A DNA stretch of 64,000 nt from Isoperla grammatica. Lineage: Eukaryota; Arthropoda; Insecta; Plecoptera; Perlodidae. Positions 61,116 to 64,000 of this stretch are shown here, in pieces. The notes beneath the pieces are model-generated. The model made no database searches. It had not been told where the DNA came from and was given only the letters and a program-made list of their open reading frames with translations. The stretch spans positions 46,295-110,294 of the forward strand of contig CAMDTW010000288.1 of NCBI GenBank assembly GCA_945910005.1. Direction: 5' to 3'. Position 1 is the stretch's first letter, and each line of letters starts with the position of its first letter. The translations under genes were made by a program, and so were the position numbers.

Positions 61116-64000
61116 TATCGAAATGTGACGAAATGGACAAATTGTGCTTATTGAAGCCTGAAACGCTCTAAAACAACGATTTGTCAACTTTGGTTAAAAA
61201 CCCTTAGGAATCCCGGCCGTATGGAAGATTCCTCTTAAAACTGGAAGTTTGTGGTAGATAGACTAAAATCAGCCAATTTCTATATTTTATGCATATTTTA
61301 ACCAAAAACGACCAAAAAACTCAATTTATGCATTTTCATAATACTCTTTCAGAATGCACACTAACATTATTATTTTTCAACGGTTGGTGTAACTTCTAAA
61401 GTAGTTATCGAAATGTGACGAAATGGACAAATTGTGCTTATTGGAGCCTAAAACGCTCTAAAATAACGATTTGTCAACTTTGGTTGAAACGCTTTGGAAT
61501 CCCGGCCGTATGCAAGATTCCTCTTAAAACTGGAAGTTTGTGGTAGATAGACTAAAATCAGCCAATTTCTATATTTTATGCATATTTTAACCAAAAACGA
61601 CGAAAAAACTCAATTTATGCATTTTCATTATACTCTTGAAGAATGCAGCCTATAATTCTTATTTTTCAACGGAGGGTGTAACTTCTATAGAAGTTATCGA
61701 AATGTGACGAAATGGTCAAATTGTGCTTATTGGAGCCTGAAACGCTCTAAAACAACGATTTGTGCAATTTGCATGAAACCCTTAGGAATCCCAGCCGTAT
61801 GCAAGATTCCTCTTAAAACTGGAAGTTTGTGGTAGATAGACTAAAATCAGCCAATTTCTATATTTTATGCATATTTTAACCAAAAACGACGAAAAAACTC
61901 AATTTATGCATTTTTATTATACTCTTGAAGAATGCAGCCTATAATTCTTATTTTTCAACGGAGGGTGTAACTTCTATAGAAGTTATCGAAATGTGACGAA
62001 ATGGACAAATTGTGCTTATTGGAGACTGAAACGCTCTAAAACAACGATTTGTCAACTTTAGTTGAAACCCTTAGGAATCCCGGCCGTATGTAAGATTCCT
62101 CTTAAAACTGGAAGTTTGTGGTAGGTAGACTGAAATCAGCAGATTTCTATTTTTTATGCATATTTTAACCAAAAACGACGAAAAAACTCAATTTATGCAT
62201 TTTCATTATACTCTTGAAGAATGCAACCTATAATTCTTATTTTTCGACGGAGGGTGTAACTTCTATAGAAGTTATCGAAATGTGACGAAATGGACAAATT
62301 GTGCTTGTTGGAGCCTGAAACGCTCTAAAACAACGATTTGTGCAATTTGGTTGAAACCCTTAGGAATCCCAGCCGTATGCAAGATTCCTCTTAAAACTGG
62401 AAGTTTGTGGTAGATAGACTAAAATCAGCCAATTTCTATATTTTATGCATATTTTAACCAAAAACGACGAAAAAACTCAATTTATGCATTTTCATTATAC
62501 TCTTGAAGAATGCAGCCTATAATTCTTATTTTTCAACGGAGGGTGTAACTTCTATAGAAGTTATCGAAATGTGACGAAATGGTCAAATTGTGCTTATTGG
62601 AGCCTGAAACGCTCTAAAACAACGATTTGTGCAATTTGGTTGAAACCCTTAGGAATCCCAGCCGTATGCAAGATTCCTCTTAAAACTGGAAGTTTGTGGT
62701 AGATAGACTAAAATCAGCCAATTTCTATATTTTATGCATATTTTAACCAAAAACGACGAAAAAACTCAATTTATGCATTTTTATTATACTCTTGAAGAAT
62801 GCAGCCTATAATTCTTATTTTTCAACGGAGGGTGTAACTTCTATAGAAGTTATCGAAATGTGACGAAATGGACAAATTGTGCTTATTGGAGACTGAAACG
62901 CTCTAAAACAACGATTTGTCAACTTTAGTTGAAACCCTTAGGAATCCCGGCCGTATGTAAGATTCCTCTTAAAACTGGAAGTTTGTGGTAGGTAGACTGA
63001 AATCAGCAGATTTCTATTTTTTATGCACATTTTAACCAAAAACGACGAAAAAACTCAATTTATGCATTTTCATTATACTCTTGAAGAATGCAACCTATAA
63101 TTCTTATTTTTCGACGGAGGGTGTAACTTCTATAGAAGTTATCGAAATGTGACGAAATGGACAAATTGTGCTTATTGGAGCCTGAAACGCTCTAAAACAA
63201 CGATTTGTGCAATTTGGTTGAAACCCTTAGGAATCCCAGCCGTATGCAAGATTCCTCTTAAAACTGGAAGTTTGTGGTAGATAGACTAAAATCAGCCAAT
63301 TTCTATATTTTATGCATATTTTAAACAAAAACGACGAAAAAAATCAATTTATGAATTTTCATTATACTCTTGAAGAATGCAGCCTATAATTCTTATTTTT
63401 CAACGGAGGGTGTAACTTCTATAGAAGTTATCGAAATGTGACGAAATGGACAAATTGTGCTTATTGGAGCCTGAAACGCTCTAAAACAACGATTTGTCAA
63501 CTTTGGTTGAAACCCTTAGGAATCCCGGCCGTATGCAAGATTCCTCTTAAAACTGGAAGTTTGTGGTAGATAGACTGAAATCAGCCAATTTCTATTTTTT
63601 ATGCATATTTTAACCAAAAACGACGAAAAAACTCAATTTATGCATTTTCATTATACTCTTGAAGAATGCAACCTATAATTCTTATTTTACGACGGAGGGT
63701 GTAACTTCTATAGAAGTTATCGAAATGTGACGAAATGGACCAATTGTGCTTATTGGAGCCTGAAACGCTCTAAAACAACGATTTGTGCAATTTGGTGGAA
63801 ACCCTTAGGAATCCCAGCCGTATGCAAGATTCCTCTTTAAACTGGAAGTTTGTGGTAGATAGACTAAAATCAGCCAATTTCTATATTTTATGCATATTTT
63901 AACCAAAAACGACGAAAAAACTCAATTTATGCATTTTCATTATACTCTTGAAGAATGCAGCCTATAATTCTTATTTTTCAACGGAGGGTGTAACTTCTAT
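61115..64000 (+). repeat. 13-monomer higher-order repeat, copy 2 (cut by window end)
   Basis: Follows the order of 57300-61115 up to about 63.57 kb, then skips one monomer. 'ttattttacgacgg' follows at 63682 rather than one period later, so its offset from 60213 is 3,469 bp (12 monomers). The missing unit corresponds to the type C monomer at about 59.81-60.10 kb. A clean single-monomer loss by unequal exchange explains this. The copy continues beyond the window. Confidence 0.78.

Larger units (their letters stand above)
15478..61400 (+). repeat. Type C monomers: diverged 3' third, about 38 copies
   Basis: These units carry 'cgaccaaaaaactc', 'cataatactctttcag', 'aatgcacacta' (or acactta), 'acattatta', 'caacggttgg' and 'ctaaagtag' or 'ctaaaggag'. 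The signature 'aatgcacac' lies near 15525, 16392, 17131, 18271, 18846, 20291, 21446, 22891, 23760, 24916, 26071, 27806, 28950, 30414, 31859, 32729, 33883, 35036, 36776, 38799, 39088, 41401, 42856, 44308, 46326, 47191, 47770, 48636, 50660, 51525, 52104, 53545, 54706, 56436, 57595, 59905, 60770 and 61350. None was seen before 15.5 kb or after 61.4 kb. Over the last 73 bp, C differs from A at about 12 positions with no length change, while the rest of the unit is ordinary A/B sequence. Confidence 0.88.
1..64000 (+). repeat. Tandem satellite array, 289-bp monomer, about 221 copies
   Basis: The landmark 'gaaatgtgacgaaatgg' recurs at 1, 290, 579, 868 and onward at 289-bp spacing to the end of the window, always in the same orientation. 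Most monomers keep exactly 289 bp and differ by scattered substitutions. The unit is about 35% GC (101 of 289 in a type B copy) with about 10 CpG, near expectation for that composition. No unique DNA or mobile element interrupts it, and the array continues past both edges. By length and arrangement this is a classic eukaryotic satellite. A centromeric or pericentromeric location is plausible but is not shown by the sequence. I do not recognise the family. No genes are present, so this entry also accounts for every stretch without another label. Confidence 0.98.

Noticed and set aside
1..64000. CRISPR array
   Set aside because: Repeat and supposed spacer would both be conserved, because the full 289-bp unit is repeated. 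There are no unique spacers and no cas genes.
1..64000. Transposon or retroelement insertion within the array
   Set aside because: No stretch departs from the 289-bp unit by more than the small rearrangements listed. I found no terminal repeats, target duplications or element-type coding sequence.

Overview
The whole 64 kb window is one uninterrupted, head-to-tail tandem satellite DNA array. The repeat unit is 289 bp: successive copies of the landmark 'gaaatgtgacgaaatgg' start at 1, 290, 579 and 868. The window therefore holds about 221 monomers, and both of its ends lie inside the array. Every monomer I read has the same orientation. I see no protein-coding gene, RNA gene, transposon, CRISPR array, microsatellite tract or unique sequence. 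The few short open frames are accidental readings of the monomer. The unit is about 35% GC by hand count and carries about 10 CpG, close to chance expectation. An array like this is typical of eukaryotic centromeric, pericentromeric or subtelomeric heterochromatin. I do not recognise the family and cannot name the species or say whether it is plant, animal or other.

Three monomer forms can be told apart. With position 1 at the 'g' of 'gaaatgtgacg', type A has gcaat at 66-70, cccagcc near 95, gactaaaa near 145, tatatttt near 164, gcagcc near 239 and ttcaacgg near 259. Type B has caact, cccggcc, gactgaaa, tatttttt, gcaacc and ttcgacgg at the same places. Many monomers are A/B mosaics. Type C replaces roughly the last third of the unit (about 193-285) with a diverged, equal-length version containing 'ctttcagaatgcacac' and 'caacggttgg'.

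Layout. From 1 to about 15.2 kb there are A/B monomers, with a ~2.6 kb nine-monomer period and later reshuffled copies, and no full C monomers. From about 15.2 to 17.5 kb is a damaged junction where C monomers first appear, including one monomer shortened by about 130 bp and one scrambled monomer. From about 17.5 to 44 kb a higher-order repeat of 12 or 14 monomers (3,468 or 4,046 bp) runs through the array. Within this stretch an ~8.07 kb block at 20.61-28.68 kb recurs at 29.57-37.65 kb. From about 45 to 64 kb there are newer, cleaner higher-order repeats of 15, 10 and 13 monomers, with near-identical copies 2.9 to 4.3 kb apart.

The most useful points are these. Higher-order period length changes along the array. 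About 40 one-base insertions and deletions crowd into 28.7-37.2 kb, which suggests unpolished or misassembled sequence in and around the second 8 kb copy. The C patch is a strongly diverged block moved between monomers. Each ordinary monomer contains an 18-bp perfect palindrome, and a sub-lineage has gained a second one of 16 bp.
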